DNA of 64,000 bases, from NCBI RefSeq assembly GCF_016741785.1, contig NZ_JAERRL010000002.1, positions 1 through 64,000 on the forward strand. The letters are read 5' to 3'. The notes under the pieces were generated by a model that made no database searches, was not told where the DNA came from, and saw nothing but the letters and a program-made list of their open reading frames with translations. The translations under genes and the position numbers were made by a program. The stretch is from Streptomyces sp. 7-21 (GTDB lineage: Bacteria > Actinomycetota > Actinomycetes > Streptomycetales > Streptomycetaceae). This document shows, one piece after another, positions 38,580 through 47,244 of this stretch (positions within the stretch are counted from its first letter, which is position 1; every line of letters starts with the position of its first letter).

Positions 38580-40232
38580 ATGTCCTTTCCCCTGCTGACG
38601 GCCACAGTTGTGGCCCCCGCCGCGGGCGCGGTCGCCACGGCGGCGGTGCCCGCGGCCCGGCGCACCGCCGCCAAATGGACGGCGCTGCTGTTCTCCCTCG
38701 TGACGCTGGGACTCGCCGCGGCGGTGCTGCTGCGCTTCGACACCGGAGCCGGTGCCGACCGGTACCAGCTGACCGAGTCGCGGTCCTGGATCGAGGACTT
38801 CGGCGTCCGCTACGAACTGGGCGTGGACGGCATCGGCGTGGCGATGATCGCGCTGACGGCGGTGCTGGTGCCGTTCCTCATCGGGGCCGGCTGGAACGAC
38901 GCGGACCCGCGCGAGGACGAGACGCCGACGGCCCGCCGCTGGCGGCCCACCCAGGGTTTCTTCGCCCTGATCCTGATGGTCGAGGCGATGGTCATCATGT
39001 CCTTCGCCGCGACCGACATCTTCCTCTTCTACATCTTCTTCGAGGCCATGCTCATCCCGATGTACTTCCTCATCGGGGGCTTCGGGGACCGTGCGGGAGA
39101 GCAGGACGAGGAGGGCCAGGCCCGGCAGCGGTCGTACGCCGCGGTGAAGTTCCTGCTGTACAACCTGGCCGGCGGCCTGATCATGCTGGCGGCCGTCATC
39201 GGCCTGTACGTCGCCACCGCCGACCAGCTCGGCGAGGGCACGTTCTCGCTGACGGCGATCGCCGACGCGCGGGCGGCCGGCGAGTTCGACCTGGCGACGG
39301 GCACCGAGCGCTGGCTGTTCCTCGGCTTCTTCGTGGCGTTCGCCATCAAGGCGCCGCTGTGGCCGGTCCACACCTGGCTGCCGAACGCGATGGGCGAGTC
39401 CACGGCCCCGGTCGCGGTGCTCATCACGGCGGTCGTCGACAAGGTCGGCACGTTCGCGATGCTGCGGTTCTGCCTGGGGCTGTTCCCCGAGGCCAGCGAC
39501 TGGGCGACGCCGGTGGTGATCGTCCTGGCGCTGGTGTCGGTCATCTACGGCGCGCTGCTGGCGATCGGCCAGCGCGACATGAAGCGGCTCATCGCGTACG
39601 CCTCGATCAGCCACTTCGGCTTCATCATCCTCGGCATCTTCGCGATGACGAGCCAGGGCCACGGCGGCGCGACGCTCTACATGATCAACCACGGGGTGGC
39701 GACGGCGGCGCTGATGCTGGTCGCCGGGTTCCTCATCTCGCGGCGCGGCTCGCGCCTGATCGCCGACTACGGCGGCGTGCAGAAGACGGCGCCGGTGCTG
39801 GCGGGCACGTTCCTCATCGGCGGCCTGGCGACGCTGTCGCTGCCGGGCACCGGCCCGTTCGTCAGCGAGTTCCTGGTGCTGATCGGGACGTTCCGCCGCT
39901 ACGAGGTGGCCGGCATCGTGGCGTGCGCCGGGATAGTGCTGGCGGCGCTGTACGTGCTGCTGCTCTACCAGCGGACCATGACGGGCCCGGTGCGTGAGGG
40001 CGTGGAGAAGCTGCCGGACCTGCGGGTGCGGGAGCTGGCCGTGGTGGCTCCGCTGATCGGGCTGCTGCTGTTCCTGGGCGTCTACCCCAAGCCGCTGACG
40101 GACATCGTGGATCCGGCCGTGGAGCACACCCTGTCGGACGTGGGCAGAACCGATCCGGAACCCGGCGTGTCCGTGGCGGACCAGCCCGACGGGCCGGCAC
40201 AGCTTGAGCATGAAGAGGAGGCAGCGGAGTGA
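38580..40232 (+). CDS. nuoM: NADH-quinone oxidoreductase subunit NuoM
   Basis: 550 residues, antiporter-like. Key elements are YELGVDGIGVAMIALTAVLVP, FFEAMLIPMYFLIGGFGD with the pumping Glu, IKAPLWPVHTWLPNAMGES and KRLIAYASISHFGFIILGIF. The N-terminal domain and a ~35-residue acidic C-terminal tail (DQPDGPAQLEHEEEAAE) flank the 14-helix core. The ATG directly follows the nuoL stop. Confidence 0.97.
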   Translation: MSFPLLTATVVAPAAGAVATAAVPAARRTAAKWTALLFSLVTLGLAAAVLLRFDTGAGADRYQLTESRSWIEDFGVRYELGVDGIGVAMIALTAVLVPFLIGAGWNDADPREDETPTARRWRPTQGFFALILMVEAMVIMSFAATDIFLFYIFFEAMLIPMYFLIGGFGDRAGEQDEEGQARQRSYAAVKFLLYNLAGGLIMLAAVIGLYVATADQLGEGTFSLTAIADARAAGEFDLATGTERWLFLGFFVAFAIKAPLWPVHTWLPNAMGESTAPVAVLITAVVDKVGTFAMLRFCLGLFPEASDWATPVVIVLALVSVIYGALLAIGQRDMKRLIAYASISHFGFIILGIFAMTSQGHGGATLYMINHGVATAALMLVAGFLISRRGSRLIADYGGVQKTAPVLAGTFLIGGLATLSLPGTGPFVSEFLVLIGTFRRYEVAGIVACAGIVLAALYVLLLYQRTMTGPVREGVEKLPDLRVRELAVVAPLIGLLLFLGVYPKPLTDIVDPAVEHTLSDVGRTDPEPGVSVADQPDGPAQLEHEEEAAE

Positions 40233-41833
40233 ACGGGGTACTGACGGCTCCGGACATCGAGTGGGCCGCGCTCTCTCCGAGCCTGATCGTGTTCGGCGCG
40301 GCCGTCCTCGGCGTGCTCGTCGAGGCGTTCCTGCCGCGGCGGGTGCGGTACGCGACGCAGGTGACGCTGACCAGCCTGGCGCTGGCCGCCAGCTTCGCCG
40401 CCGTCGTGGGCCTGGCGGCCGCCGGGCACGCCAGCGACAAGGCACAGGTGGCGGGCGAGGGCTCGCTGGCCGTGGACGGACCGGCGCTGTTCCTCCAGGG
40501 CGTGATCCTGCTGGTCGGCCTGGTCTCGGTGTTCCTCTTCGCCGAGCGGCGGCTGGAGCCGGCCGCGCACGGCAAGGCGGTCGACTCCTTCGCGGCCCAG
40601 GCGGCGGCGGTGCCGGGCGGCCCGGCGGAGCGCGAGGCCGTCCGGGCGGGGCACACCACGACGGAGATCTTCCCGCTGCTGCTGTTCGCGGTCGGCGGCA
40701 TGCTGCTGTTCCCGGCGGCCAACGACCTGCTGGTGCTCTTCATCGCCCTGGAAGTGCTGTCGCTGCCGCTGTACATGCTGTGCGCGCTGGCCCGGCGGCG
40801 GCGCCTGCTGTCGCAGGAAGCGGCGGTGAAGTACTTCCTGCTCGGCGCCTTCGCCTCGGCGTTCCTGCTGTTCGGCATCGCGATGCTGTACGGCTACGCG
40901 GGCACGGTGTCGTACGCGGGCATCGCGGACGTGATCAGCGGTGAACCGGCGAGGGCCAACGCGGGCCTGGCCTCGACGATGGGCAACGACGCGCTGCTGC
41001 TGATCGGCGGTGCCATGGTCACGATGGGGCTGCTGTTCAAGGTGGGCGCGGTGCCGTTCCACATGTGGACCCCGGACGTGTACCAGGGCGCGCCGACCCC
41101 GGTGACGGGCTTCATGGCGGCGGCCACGAAGGTGGCGGCGTTCGGCGCGATGCTGCGGCTGCTGTACGTGATGCTGCCGGGCCTGCGCTGGGACTGGGAG
41201 CCGGTGCTGTGGGGCGTGGCGATCGCGTCGATGGTCGCGGGCGCGGTCATCGCGCTCACGCAGACCGACGTGAAGCGGCTGCTGGCGTACTCGTCGATCG
41301 CGCACGCCGGGTTCATCCTGGCGGGTGTGGTGGCGGTCAGCGAGGACGGTGTGTCCTCGGTGCTGTTCTACCTGGCGGCCTACTCGTTCGTGACGCTGGG
41401 CGCGTTCGCCGTGGTGACGCTGGTGCGGGACGCCGGCGGCGAGGCGACGCACCTGTCGCAGTGGGCGGGGCTGGGGCGGCGGTCGCCGCTGCTGGCCTCG
41501 GTGTTCGCGCTGTTCCTGCTGGCGTTCGCGGGGATCCCGCTGACGTCGGGCTTCGCCGGCAAGTTCGCGGTGTTCCGGGCGGCGGCCGACGCGGGGGCCA
41601 TGGGCCTGGTGATCGTGGGTGTGGCGGCCTCGGCGATCGCGGCGTTCTTCTACATCCGGGTCATCGTGCTGATGTTCTTCAGCGAGCCGAAGCCGGACGG
41701 GCCGTCGGTGGTGATCCCGAGCGCGCTGACGACGTCGGTGGTGGGCCTGGCCGCCGTCGTCACGGTGGTGCTGGGCGTGGCGCCGCAGTTCTTCCTGGAC
41801 CTGGCCAGCGACGCGGGCGTGTTCGTGCGCTGA
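40229..41833 (+). CDS. nuoN: NADH-quinone oxidoreductase subunit NuoN
   Basis: 534 residues, the third antiporter-like subunit. Motifs: LVLFIALEVLSLPLYMLCALARR with the functional Glu, KVGAVPFHMWTPDVYQGAPTPVTGFMAA, KRLLAYSSIAHAGFILAG. An ~45-residue hydrophilic loop (EPAAHGKAVDSFAAQAAAV) interrupts the N-terminal half. GTG start overlapping nuoM by four bases. Last gene of the operon; a terminator follows about 100 bp later. Confidence 0.97.
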   Translation: MNGVLTAPDIEWAALSPSLIVFGAAVLGVLVEAFLPRRVRYATQVTLTSLALAASFAAVVGLAAAGHASDKAQVAGEGSLAVDGPALFLQGVILLVGLVSVFLFAERRLEPAAHGKAVDSFAAQAAAVPGGPAEREAVRAGHTTTEIFPLLLFAVGGMLLFPAANDLLVLFIALEVLSLPLYMLCALARRRRLLSQEAAVKYFLLGAFASAFLLFGIAMLYGYAGTVSYAGIADVISGEPARANAGLASTMGNDALLLIGGAMVTMGLLFKVGAVPFHMWTPDVYQGAPTPVTGFMAAATKVAAFGAMLRLLYVMLPGLRWDWEPVLWGVAIASMVAGAVIALTQTDVKRLLAYSSIAHAGFILAGVVAVSEDGVSSVLFYLAAYSFVTLGAFAVVTLVRDAGGEATHLSQWAGLGRRSPLLASVFALFLLAFAGIPLTSGFAGKFAVFRAAADAGAMGLVIVGVAASAIAAFFYIRVIVLMFFSEPKPDGPSVVIPSALTTSVVGLAAVVTVVLGVAPQFFLDLASDAGVFVR

Positions 41834-41931
41834 CGGTGCTCTCAGGCGGCTGTGCGCCCCCCGTCCCGGTGCGGGCCGGGGGCGCCGCCGTGTGAGCGGC
41901 CGGGAGCCCTGGCCGCGGGCCGGCGGCATGG

Positions 41932-41966
41932 GGAAGGCCCGGACCGTCGCGTGGTCCGGGCCTTCC
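41932..41966 (+). terminator. Terminator of the nuo operon
   Basis: A perfect 14-bp stem (GGAAGGCCCGGACC / GGTCCGGGCCTTCC) with a 7-nt loop, 98 bp after nuoN and before the convergent lipoprotein gene, so probably bidirectional. Confidence 0.85.
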
Positions 41967-42008
41967 AGGCGGTTCTGACGCAGCGGGCCGTCCGCACGGG
42001 GACGTTTG

Positions 42009-42590
42009 TCAGAAGGTGGAGCCGCCCAGGTCCTCCATGTCGCCGAGGTCACCCATGTCACCCATGTCACCCAGGTCGCCGAGGTCACCCAGGTCGTCGA
42101 AGTTACCCAGGTCGCCGAGGACTTCCTCAGAGCGCTGGTAGGTCTCCTGGGTGCCGGAGTCCCAGACGACGGTGAGCGTGCCGTTGCTGACGGACGCGTT
42201 GCCGGAGGTGAACTCGTTGCTGCCGGACTCGCAGGTCATGGTGATCTGGCCGTCGTTGACCGTGCCGGTGCACGTCTCCGTCAGAGTGTCGTCGACGAGC
42301 GAGATGCTGCCGCTCATGACGGTGATCACGTGGTAGGGGGGCTGGGCGCCCGACATCCAGCTGCCCTCGAGGTCGGCGTTGGAGGTGGAACCGCCGCCGG
42401 CGTTGGCGGAGCCGTCGTCCGAGCCGCCCTCCCCGGAGCCGCCCTCCCCGGAGCCGGAGTCGCCGCCGCCCTGGAGGTCACCTATCTGGATGCTGCCCCC
42501 GCTGTCGTCGTCGTCGCTGCCGCACGCGCCGAGAAGCATGACCGACGCGACGGCAACAGCCGGAGCGGCCAGGCGAATTGACCTACGCAT
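42009..42590 (-). CDS. Exported lipoprotein with Asp-Leu/Met-Gly repeats
   Basis: 193 residues. Signal MRRSIRLAAPAVAVASVMLL and lipobox LLGAC with Cys23. After an Asp/Gly/Ser linker rich in GEGGSGEGGSDDG comes a ~75-residue domain (LEGSWMSGAQPPYHVITVMSGS, TLTETCTGTVNDGQITMTC, NASVSNGTLTVVWD) that looks like a small beta-barrel or lipocalin-like lipoprotein domain with a Cys pair. The C-terminus is a repeat of 'GD-L/M' units ([20 protein letters not shown] and on), acidic and periodic every three residues. No family recognised for the tail. Start ATG 42590 follows an AGGGGAAATA-like site. Located between the nuo operon and the polyprenyl synthase. Confidence 0.75.
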   Translation of the reverse strand: MRRSIRLAAPAVAVASVMLLGACGSDDDDSGGSIQIGDLQGGGDSGSGEGGSGEGGSDDGSANAGGGSTSNADLEGSWMSGAQPPYHVITVMSGSISLVDDTLTETCTGTVNDGQITMTCESGSNEFTSGNASVSNGTLTVVWDSGTQETYQRSEEVLGDLGNFDDLGDLGDLGDMGDMGDLGDMEDLGGSTF

Positions 42591-42870
42591 TATTTCCCCT
42601 CGTATGTTGAACGTGGTCTCGTGCACCTTAGTCGACAACGGGCCGCGTATAGGCAAATGTTACGGAGTTATGGCAATTGCTCCGCATGGTTGCCGAAATG
42701 GCCCGGTTGACAAGCGGCGGACGAGCATCAGCCTAGGGCAGAGGCATGACGCGCCCATGACGCGGGCACACGCGAGAAGAGGACGCGGCGGCGTTGATCC
42801 ACTTCGCACCGGCTACCCTGCCGGTGGACAGCGCAGCGCTGGACGTGCCGAAGACAGGAGAGTAACGCCC

Positions 42871-43884
42871 GTGACCGTCGTGGGTCCCCTCGGGGTGAGC
42901 GTGCGGGACGAGGTTCTACAGGCCGAGGTCCGCTCGGGTCTCGCTGCTGTCGAGGCCGGTCTGGTGGAAGCGACCAAGAGCGACGTCCCCTTCATCACGG
43001 AGGCCGCACAGCATCTGGTGCGCGCCGGCGGCAAGCGGTTCCGCCCCTTGCTGTCCCTGCTCTCCTCGCACTTCGGCGATCCCTACGCCCCCGGCGTGGT
43101 GCCCGCCGCCGTGGTCGTGGAGCTGACGCACCTGGCGACGCTGTACCACGACGACATCATGGACGAGGCCGAGATGCGGCGCGGCGTGCCGAGCGTCAAC
43201 GCCCGCTGGGACAACACCGTTGCCGTCCTCACCGGCGACTTCCTGTTCTCCCGGGCCTCGGCCATCGTCTCCGACCTCGGGCCGCGCGCGGTGCGGATCC
43301 AGTCCGAGGCGTTCGAGCGGCTGGTGACCGGCCAGATCCAGGAGACGGCGGGCCCGCGCGAGGGCGAGGACCCGGTGGCCCACTACCTGGACGTCATCGC
43401 CGGCAAGACCGGCTCGCTGATCGCCGTGGCCGGGCGGCTCGGCGCCATGATGGCGGGCGCGGACGAGGGGGTCGTCGAGGTGCTGGCGCAGTACGGCGAG
43501 CGGATCGGCGTCGCCTTCCAGCTCGCGGACGACGTGCTGGACATCGCCAGCGACGGCTCGGAGTCCGGGAAGACGCCGGGGACGGATCTGCGCGAGGGCG
43601 TCCCGACGATGCCGGTGCTGCGGGTGCGGGAGATGGCCGCCGGCGCGGACGCCACGGAGGCCGACCGCGCGCTGGTGGCGCTGCTGGACGGGGACCTGAG
43701 CGACGACGGCCGCCTGGCGGCGGCGCTGGCGGGGCTGCGGGCGCATCCGGCGCTGGAGCTGGCGCGGCGCGACGCCCTGTCGTTCGCCGAGCAGGCCCGG
43801 GAGACGCTCCAGGCTCTGCCGGACATCCCGGCCCGCGCGGCGCTGTCGGACCTCTGCGACGCGGTGGCCGACCGCACGGTGTGA
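42871..43884 (+). CDS. Polyprenyl diphosphate synthase (heptaprenyl type)
   Basis: 337 residues of the trans-isoprenyl diphosphate synthase family. The first aspartate-rich motif is LYHDDIMDEAEMRRG (DDxxD) and the second FQLADDVLDIASD (DDxxD), which bind Mg-diphosphate. The basic GGKRFRPLL and KTGSLI motifs bind substrate. It extends allylic diphosphates with isopentenyl diphosphate. The location beside nuo and near menaquinone genes suggests it makes the menaquinone side chain (often C45 in streptomycetes). Chain length cannot be read safely. GTG start after AGGAGAGTAACGCCC. Confidence 0.93.
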   Translation: MTVVGPLGVSVRDEVLQAEVRSGLAAVEAGLVEATKSDVPFITEAAQHLVRAGGKRFRPLLSLLSSHFGDPYAPGVVPAAVVVELTHLATLYHDDIMDEAEMRRGVPSVNARWDNTVAVLTGDFLFSRASAIVSDLGPRAVRIQSEAFERLVTGQIQETAGPREGEDPVAHYLDVIAGKTGSLIAVAGRLGAMMAGADEGVVEVLAQYGERIGVAFQLADDVLDIASDGSESGKTPGTDLREGVPTMPVLRVREMAAGADATEADRALVALLDGDLSDDGRLAAALAGLRAHPALELARRDALSFAEQARETLQALPDIPARAALSDLCDAVADRTV

Positions 43885-44051
43885 CCCCTGGGCACCGCCG
43901 GAACAACCCGTAAGGGTCGGGCCGGTTGTGCGCGGCGCGCGTACTCCTGGGGTATGACACCGAAAGACCCCGGCGATGGATGCCGGACGGGGGCGGTTCC
44001 TGGTGCAATTAATCATGTGAATGTCCGGATACCGATAGGGATGGGGGTCTG

Positions 44052-45005
44052 ATGGCAGCCGGATCGACAGCGGGGGAGACAGCGGCTGACGAGCAGCAGC
44101 GGGGTACGCGGCGGGGCGGAAGGGCGCTCCGCAGAGCGGTGATCCCGACGGCCGTCGTGGCGGGCGCCGCGGCGCTGGGGACGACCCTGTGGCCCGCGCT
44201 GGCGAGCGACGGCAGTCCTGACCTGCCGGAGGTGACCGCCGAGGAGCTGCTGACGCGGATCGCTGAGTCGGAGACGGAGCAGTTCTACGGCACGGTATCG
44301 GTCAACGCCGACTTCGGCCTGCCGGACCTCGGCGGGGTTTTCGACAGGGTCCTCGACGGGGTGGCCGACCAGATCGGCGGCCCGGCGGGCGCGGTGGCGG
44401 ATCTGGTGTCGGGCGACGCCACGCTGCGGGTCGCCGTGGACGGCCCGGAGCGGCAGCGGCTCGCGGTGGCCCAGGGCGAGGACGAGTTCGCCGTCATCCA
44501 CAACGGCGACGAGCTGTGGGCCTACGACAGCGCCAGCGAGACGGTCTACCAGGCCCAGGTGCCCGAGGGAGTGCGCGAGGGGCAGCGGGGCAGCGGCCCG
44601 GAGGACTGGCTGGGCGGCTTCACGCCGCGCGAGGCCGCGCAGCAGGCGCTTGAGGAGGCCGGGCGGTACGCCGACGTCTCGGTGGACGGCAGCGCGCGGG
44701 TCGCCGGGCGGGACGCGTACCAGCTCGTCGTGGAGCCCACCAGCGAGGCGGCCGAGCGGACCGGGGTGTCGTCGGTGCGGATCTCCGTGGACGCCCAGAC
44801 CGGCGTGCCGCTGGCCGTCACCGCCGACGGGCCCGAGGGCCGGGTGCTGGACGTGGCGTTCTCGCAGCTTACCTACCAGCAGCCGCCCGGCGGGCAGTTC
44901 GAGTTCACGCCGCCGGAGGGCGCCGACGTGGTCGAGATCAACCCGCAGACTCCGCTGCCGGACCTGCTTCCGGAGATCCTGCCCGGGCTGCTGCCCGACG
45001 CCTGA
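44052..45005 (+). CDS. LolA-like/DUF2092-type exported protein
   Basis: 317 residues. An N-terminal anchor or signal (AVIPTAVVAGAAALGTTLWPALA, about 29-51) is followed by a domain rich in beta strands: LLTRIAESETEQFYGTVSVNADFG, ATLRVAVDGPERQRLAV, DELWAYDSASETVYQAQVP, VAGRDAYQLVVEPTS, VSSVRISVDAQTGVPLAV, PPGGQFEFTPPEGADVV. This strand order is that of LolA/LppX/MucB-like convex-sheet proteins. Actinobacterial members can regulate envelope stress or carry lipids, but no partner gene is adjacent. Start ATG 44052 follows GGATGGGGGTCTG. Confidence 0.8.
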   Translation: MAAGSTAGETAADEQQRGTRRGGRALRRAVIPTAVVAGAAALGTTLWPALASDGSPDLPEVTAEELLTRIAESETEQFYGTVSVNADFGLPDLGGVFDRVLDGVADQIGGPAGAVADLVSGDATLRVAVDGPERQRLAVAQGEDEFAVIHNGDELWAYDSASETVYQAQVPEGVREGQRGSGPEDWLGGFTPREAAQQALEEAGRYADVSVDGSARVAGRDAYQLVVEPTSEAAERTGVSSVRISVDAQTGVPLAVTADGPEGRVLDVAFSQLTYQQPPGGQFEFTPPEGADVVEINPQTPLPDLLPEILPGLLPDA

Positions 45006-45030
45006 CGCCGGCGCGCGGCACACGCGCACC

Positions 45031-45073
45031 GCGGCCCCCGCTGCCCGGCCTGTGACCGGGAAGCGGGGGCCGC
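45031..45073 (+). terminator. Bidirectional terminator between LolA-like and VOC genes
   Basis: GCGGCCCCCGCT-g-CCCGG pairs with CCGGG-a-AGCGGGGGCCGC around a short loop. An outer CGCCGGCGC / GCGCCGGCG pair encloses it. It lies between convergent genes. Confidence 0.8.
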
Positions 45074-45093
45074 TTCTGTGCGGGCGCCGGCGT

Positions 45094-45552
45094 TCAGGCG
45101 GCGCAGAACTCGTTGCCCTCCGGGTCGGTCATCACCCACCAGCGCCCGGCCGGGCCCTGGTCGACCTCGCGGACGCGGGTGGCGCCGAGGCCCTCAAGCC
45201 GGGTGACGAGCGCGTCGAGGCCGCCGGGCTCGCTGTGAATGTCGATGTGCAGGCGGTTCTTGGCGGCGGGCTTCGGCTCCGGGACGTGCTGGAAGAGGAT
45301 GCGGCGTCCCCGGCCGACGCCGGTGGCCTCGTCGACGGGGTCGTCGGGGTGCCGCACGGCGGCGTAGGCGCGCCAGGCGCGGCGGCCGTGGTGCTCGAAG
45401 ACGGCGTCCTCGCCGATCTGCCCGGAGCTGAGCAGCCGTTCCAGGAGCGGGCTGTGGTCCTCCAGCTCGTATCCCAGGGCGGCGGCCCAGAGGTCGCCGA
45501 GGCGGGGCGCGTCGGCGGCGTCGACGACCAGCTTCCATCCCAGAGTGCGCAT
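45094..45552 (-). CDS. VOC-superfamily (glyoxalase/bleomycin-resistance-like) protein
   Basis: 152 residues. Paired beta-alpha-beta-beta-beta modules: MRTLGWKLVVDAADAPRLGDLWAAALG and the C-terminal NRLHIDIHSEPGGLDALVTRLEGLGA...RWWVMTDPEGNEFCA. This end is typical of VOC proteins annotated as glyoxalase-like. His in LHIDI and Glu in GNEFC could be metal ligands; whether a metal is bound and what the substrate is are unknown. The start codon is one end of a 27-bp palindrome shared with the divergent CGNR gene, and there is no leader sequence, so the two genes are probably regulated together. Confidence 0.88.
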   Translation of the reverse strand: MRTLGWKLVVDAADAPRLGDLWAAALGYELEDHSPLLERLLSSGQIGEDAVFEHHGRRAWRAYAAVRHPDDPVDEATGVGRGRRILFQHVPEPKPAAKNRLHIDIHSEPGGLDALVTRLEGLGATRVREVDQGPAGRWWVMTDPEGNEFCAA

Positions 45553-45576
45553 GTAACTGTTTATATTGGTTACATG
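45550..45576. promoter_or_regulatory. Palindromic divergent promoter/operator spanning both start codons
   Basis: CATGTAAC (45550-45557) and GTTACATG (45569-45576) are perfect 8-bp inverted repeats around an 11-bp AT-rich centre. The outer CAT/ATG triplets are the two start codons of the divergent VOC and CGNR genes. TATATT (45562-45567) ends 7 bases before the CGNR ATG, and TATAAA on the other strand ends about 8 bases before the VOC ATG, so both messages appear leaderless and share one -10 region. A dimer bound here would silence both genes. The AT-rich core is striking in this GC-rich genome. Confidence 0.65.
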
Positions 45577-46188
45577 GGAGAGGAGGCAAGGAAGCCCGGC
45601 GTGTCACTGCGGTCCGGTACCGGGCTGCGGTACCGGTTCGACCCCGGGACCCTCTGTCTGGAGCTGCTGCCGACCGGCGGCGGTCCGGGCCCCTACGCGC
45701 GCTACGAGACGCTGCACGCCCCCGGCGATCTGGTCGCGTGGGCCGGCGAGTGCCGCCTGGGGCCGGTGCCGGACCTGGCCGTGACGGCGGCGGAGGTGGC
45801 GGACGCCCGGCACCTGCGGGGCGTGCTGTGGCGCGCGGCCACCGCGCTCGCCGAGGGCCGCGCGCCCGCGCCCGGGGACGTCGCCGCGATCAATGCCGCG
45901 GCGGCCCGGCCGCCGCTCGCCCCTGCCGTCGGGCCCGGCGCCCGCCGGGTCTGGGCCCCGGGCGCGACCGGCACCGCCCTGCTGGCCTCGGTCGCGCGCG
46001 ACGCCGTCGACCTCCTCACCGGGCCGTACGCCCGCCGGGTGCGGGTCTGCGCCGCCGGCGACTGCGCGCTGGTGTTCGTCGACACCTCGCGGCCCGGCCG
46101 CCGGCGGTGGTGCGCCATGGAGAACTGCGGCAACCGCCACAAGGTGCGGGCCCTGCGCGCCCGCCGCGCCCCGGCGGAACGGCCGTGA
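45574..46188 (+). CDS. CGNR zinc-finger protein (ABATE-type putative regulator)
   Basis: 204 residues. The C-terminal CGNR zinc finger has Cys149 and Cys154 (RVCAAGDC), Cys170 and Cys175 (RWCAMENCGNRHKV) with the diagnostic CGNR at 175-178 and a basic tail (RALRARRAP). The N-terminal part (about 15-120) is the stress-induced ABATE-type domain, including TLCLELLPTGGGPG, the LVAWAGECRLG region and LRGVLWRAATALAEG. These proteins are widespread, presumed DNA-binding regulators in actinobacteria with few experimental studies. Its start codon is the right half of the palindrome, so it may repress itself and the VOC gene. No leader or ribosome site. Confidence 0.88.
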   Translation: MGEEARKPGVSLRSGTGLRYRFDPGTLCLELLPTGGGPGPYARYETLHAPGDLVAWAGECRLGPVPDLAVTAAEVADARHLRGVLWRAATALAEGRAPAPGDVAAINAAAARPPLAPAVGPGARRVWAPGATGTALLASVARDAVDLLTGPYARRVRVCAAGDCALVFVDTSRPGRRRWCAMENCGNRHKVRALRARRAPAERP

Positions 46189-46362
46189 CGGGCACCGGAC
46201 CGACCCGGGACCCGGCGGGCGGCACGATGGGAGAGGCGCGGTCGTTCCGGCCGGCGGCCGGGTGCGTGTGACGCGCTGTGCGCCGGGAGCGGACCACGGC
46301 ACCACCGTGCGGGTCACCGTGCGCCCCGTCGCGGCTGCTCTCGCCGCGGCACTGGACTGAGG

Positions 46363-46420
46363 CGCACACGCGGGCGGGCCCGCGACGCCCCGCGGCGTCG
46401 TGGACCCGCCCCCGCGTGCG
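46363..46420. terminator. Long hairpin between convergent CGNR and CYTH genes
   Basis: An imperfect ~27-bp stem: CGCAC...GGGCGGG...GACGCC on the left pairs with GGCGTC...CCCGCCC...GTGCG on the right. It probably ends transcription from both sides. The rest of the 46189-46428 interval shows nothing else. Confidence 0.65.
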
Positions 46421-46428
46421 GCTCACCG

Positions 46429-47013
46429 TCAGCCGACTGGCGCGCCGTCCCGCTGTCCCGTGCGGCGGGCCGCCACCGCCTGGGTGTACCGCTCGGTGGT
46501 GAGGTCGTCCTCCTTGATGCCGAGGTCGAGCAGCACCTCACGTACGTCGGCGAGCGCCGCCTTGACGTCCTCACCCTCGTGGAGCAGCGTCTCCAGCTCC
46601 AGGTAGGTGGCGTCGAGCTCGGGCAGGTAGGCCAGCGTGGCCAGCAGGTGCCGCTCCCGCGCCTCGAACTCGTAGTTGCGGCACCGCTTCTCATAACTGA
46701 TCACCGGCCGGTACCCGAGGCCCAGCAGCAGGCCGTGGACCGCGTCCGGATCGGTCACGCGGGTCTCGTGCTCCGGCTTGGAGCCTGAGGACGGGTCGAT
46801 GACCGCACCCTTGTAGGTCAGCACGAACCGCTGGTCGGTCGGACTGGAAACGCTCCGCACCCGCAGCTCGGCGTCCCGCGCGGCAAGGCTCCCGGTGGCG
46901 TCGTCGTAGTAGGTGTCGTGGTACGTCTCCGCGTGCCCGGCCCCGTAACGGTCAAGGCTCTTGATGACGTCCTGGGGATCGTGCACGTGGGCTTTGAGTT
47001 CCGCTTCGATCAC
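46429..47013 (-). CDS. CYTH-domain protein (class IV adenylate cyclase/thiamine-triphosphatase-like)
   Basis: 194 residues. It starts with the CYTH hallmark E-x-E-x-K (VIEAELKAHV). The positively charged tunnel residues follow: AELRVRSVS, RFVLTYKGAVID and the ISYEKRCRNYE strand, with acidic ELDATYLELETLLHEGEDV near the C-terminus. CYTH enzymes act on triphosphates with two metal ions. CyaB-type members make cyclic AMP, but tripolyphosphatase or thiamine-triphosphatase activity is equally possible. GTG 47013 follows CGGAGAGCCCGACC. Confidence 0.85.
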   Translation of the reverse strand: MIEAELKAHVHDPQDVIKSLDRYGAGHAETYHDTYYDDATGSLAARDAELRVRSVSSPTDQRFVLTYKGAVIDPSSGSKPEHETRVTDPDAVHGLLLGLGYRPVISYEKRCRNYEFEARERHLLATLAYLPELDATYLELETLLHEGEDVKAALADVREVLLDLGIKEDDLTTERYTQAVAARRTGQRDGAPVG

Positions 47014-47244
47014 GGTCGGGCTCTCCGTCCTTGGTTGGCATCAGTGAGCGCTACCCGCTGACACGCGACGGATGCCCCGCGCCGGCAGCGTGCGGTCCGG
47101 AGCGGACTCCGCCGCGGCCCCGCTGCCAGCCGGCGGACCCTCACCGTACCCGGGGAAGCCGGTGCCGGGGGTGCCACATGGCTGTTCCGGTCCGGTTCGT
47201 TCCGTAAGCTGGCCCCAACAACCGGGGGATGAGGGGGACATGAC

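Noticed and set aside
36683..41833. NuoL, NuoM and NuoN as a separate Mrp-type antiporter
   Set aside because: They overlap or directly follow the other nuo genes in canonical order, and no mrpB/C/E/F/G genes are present.
42027..42120. CRISPR-like tandem repeats
   Set aside because: The units are 9 bp without spacers and lie in frame in a lipoprotein gene. They encode a protein repeat.
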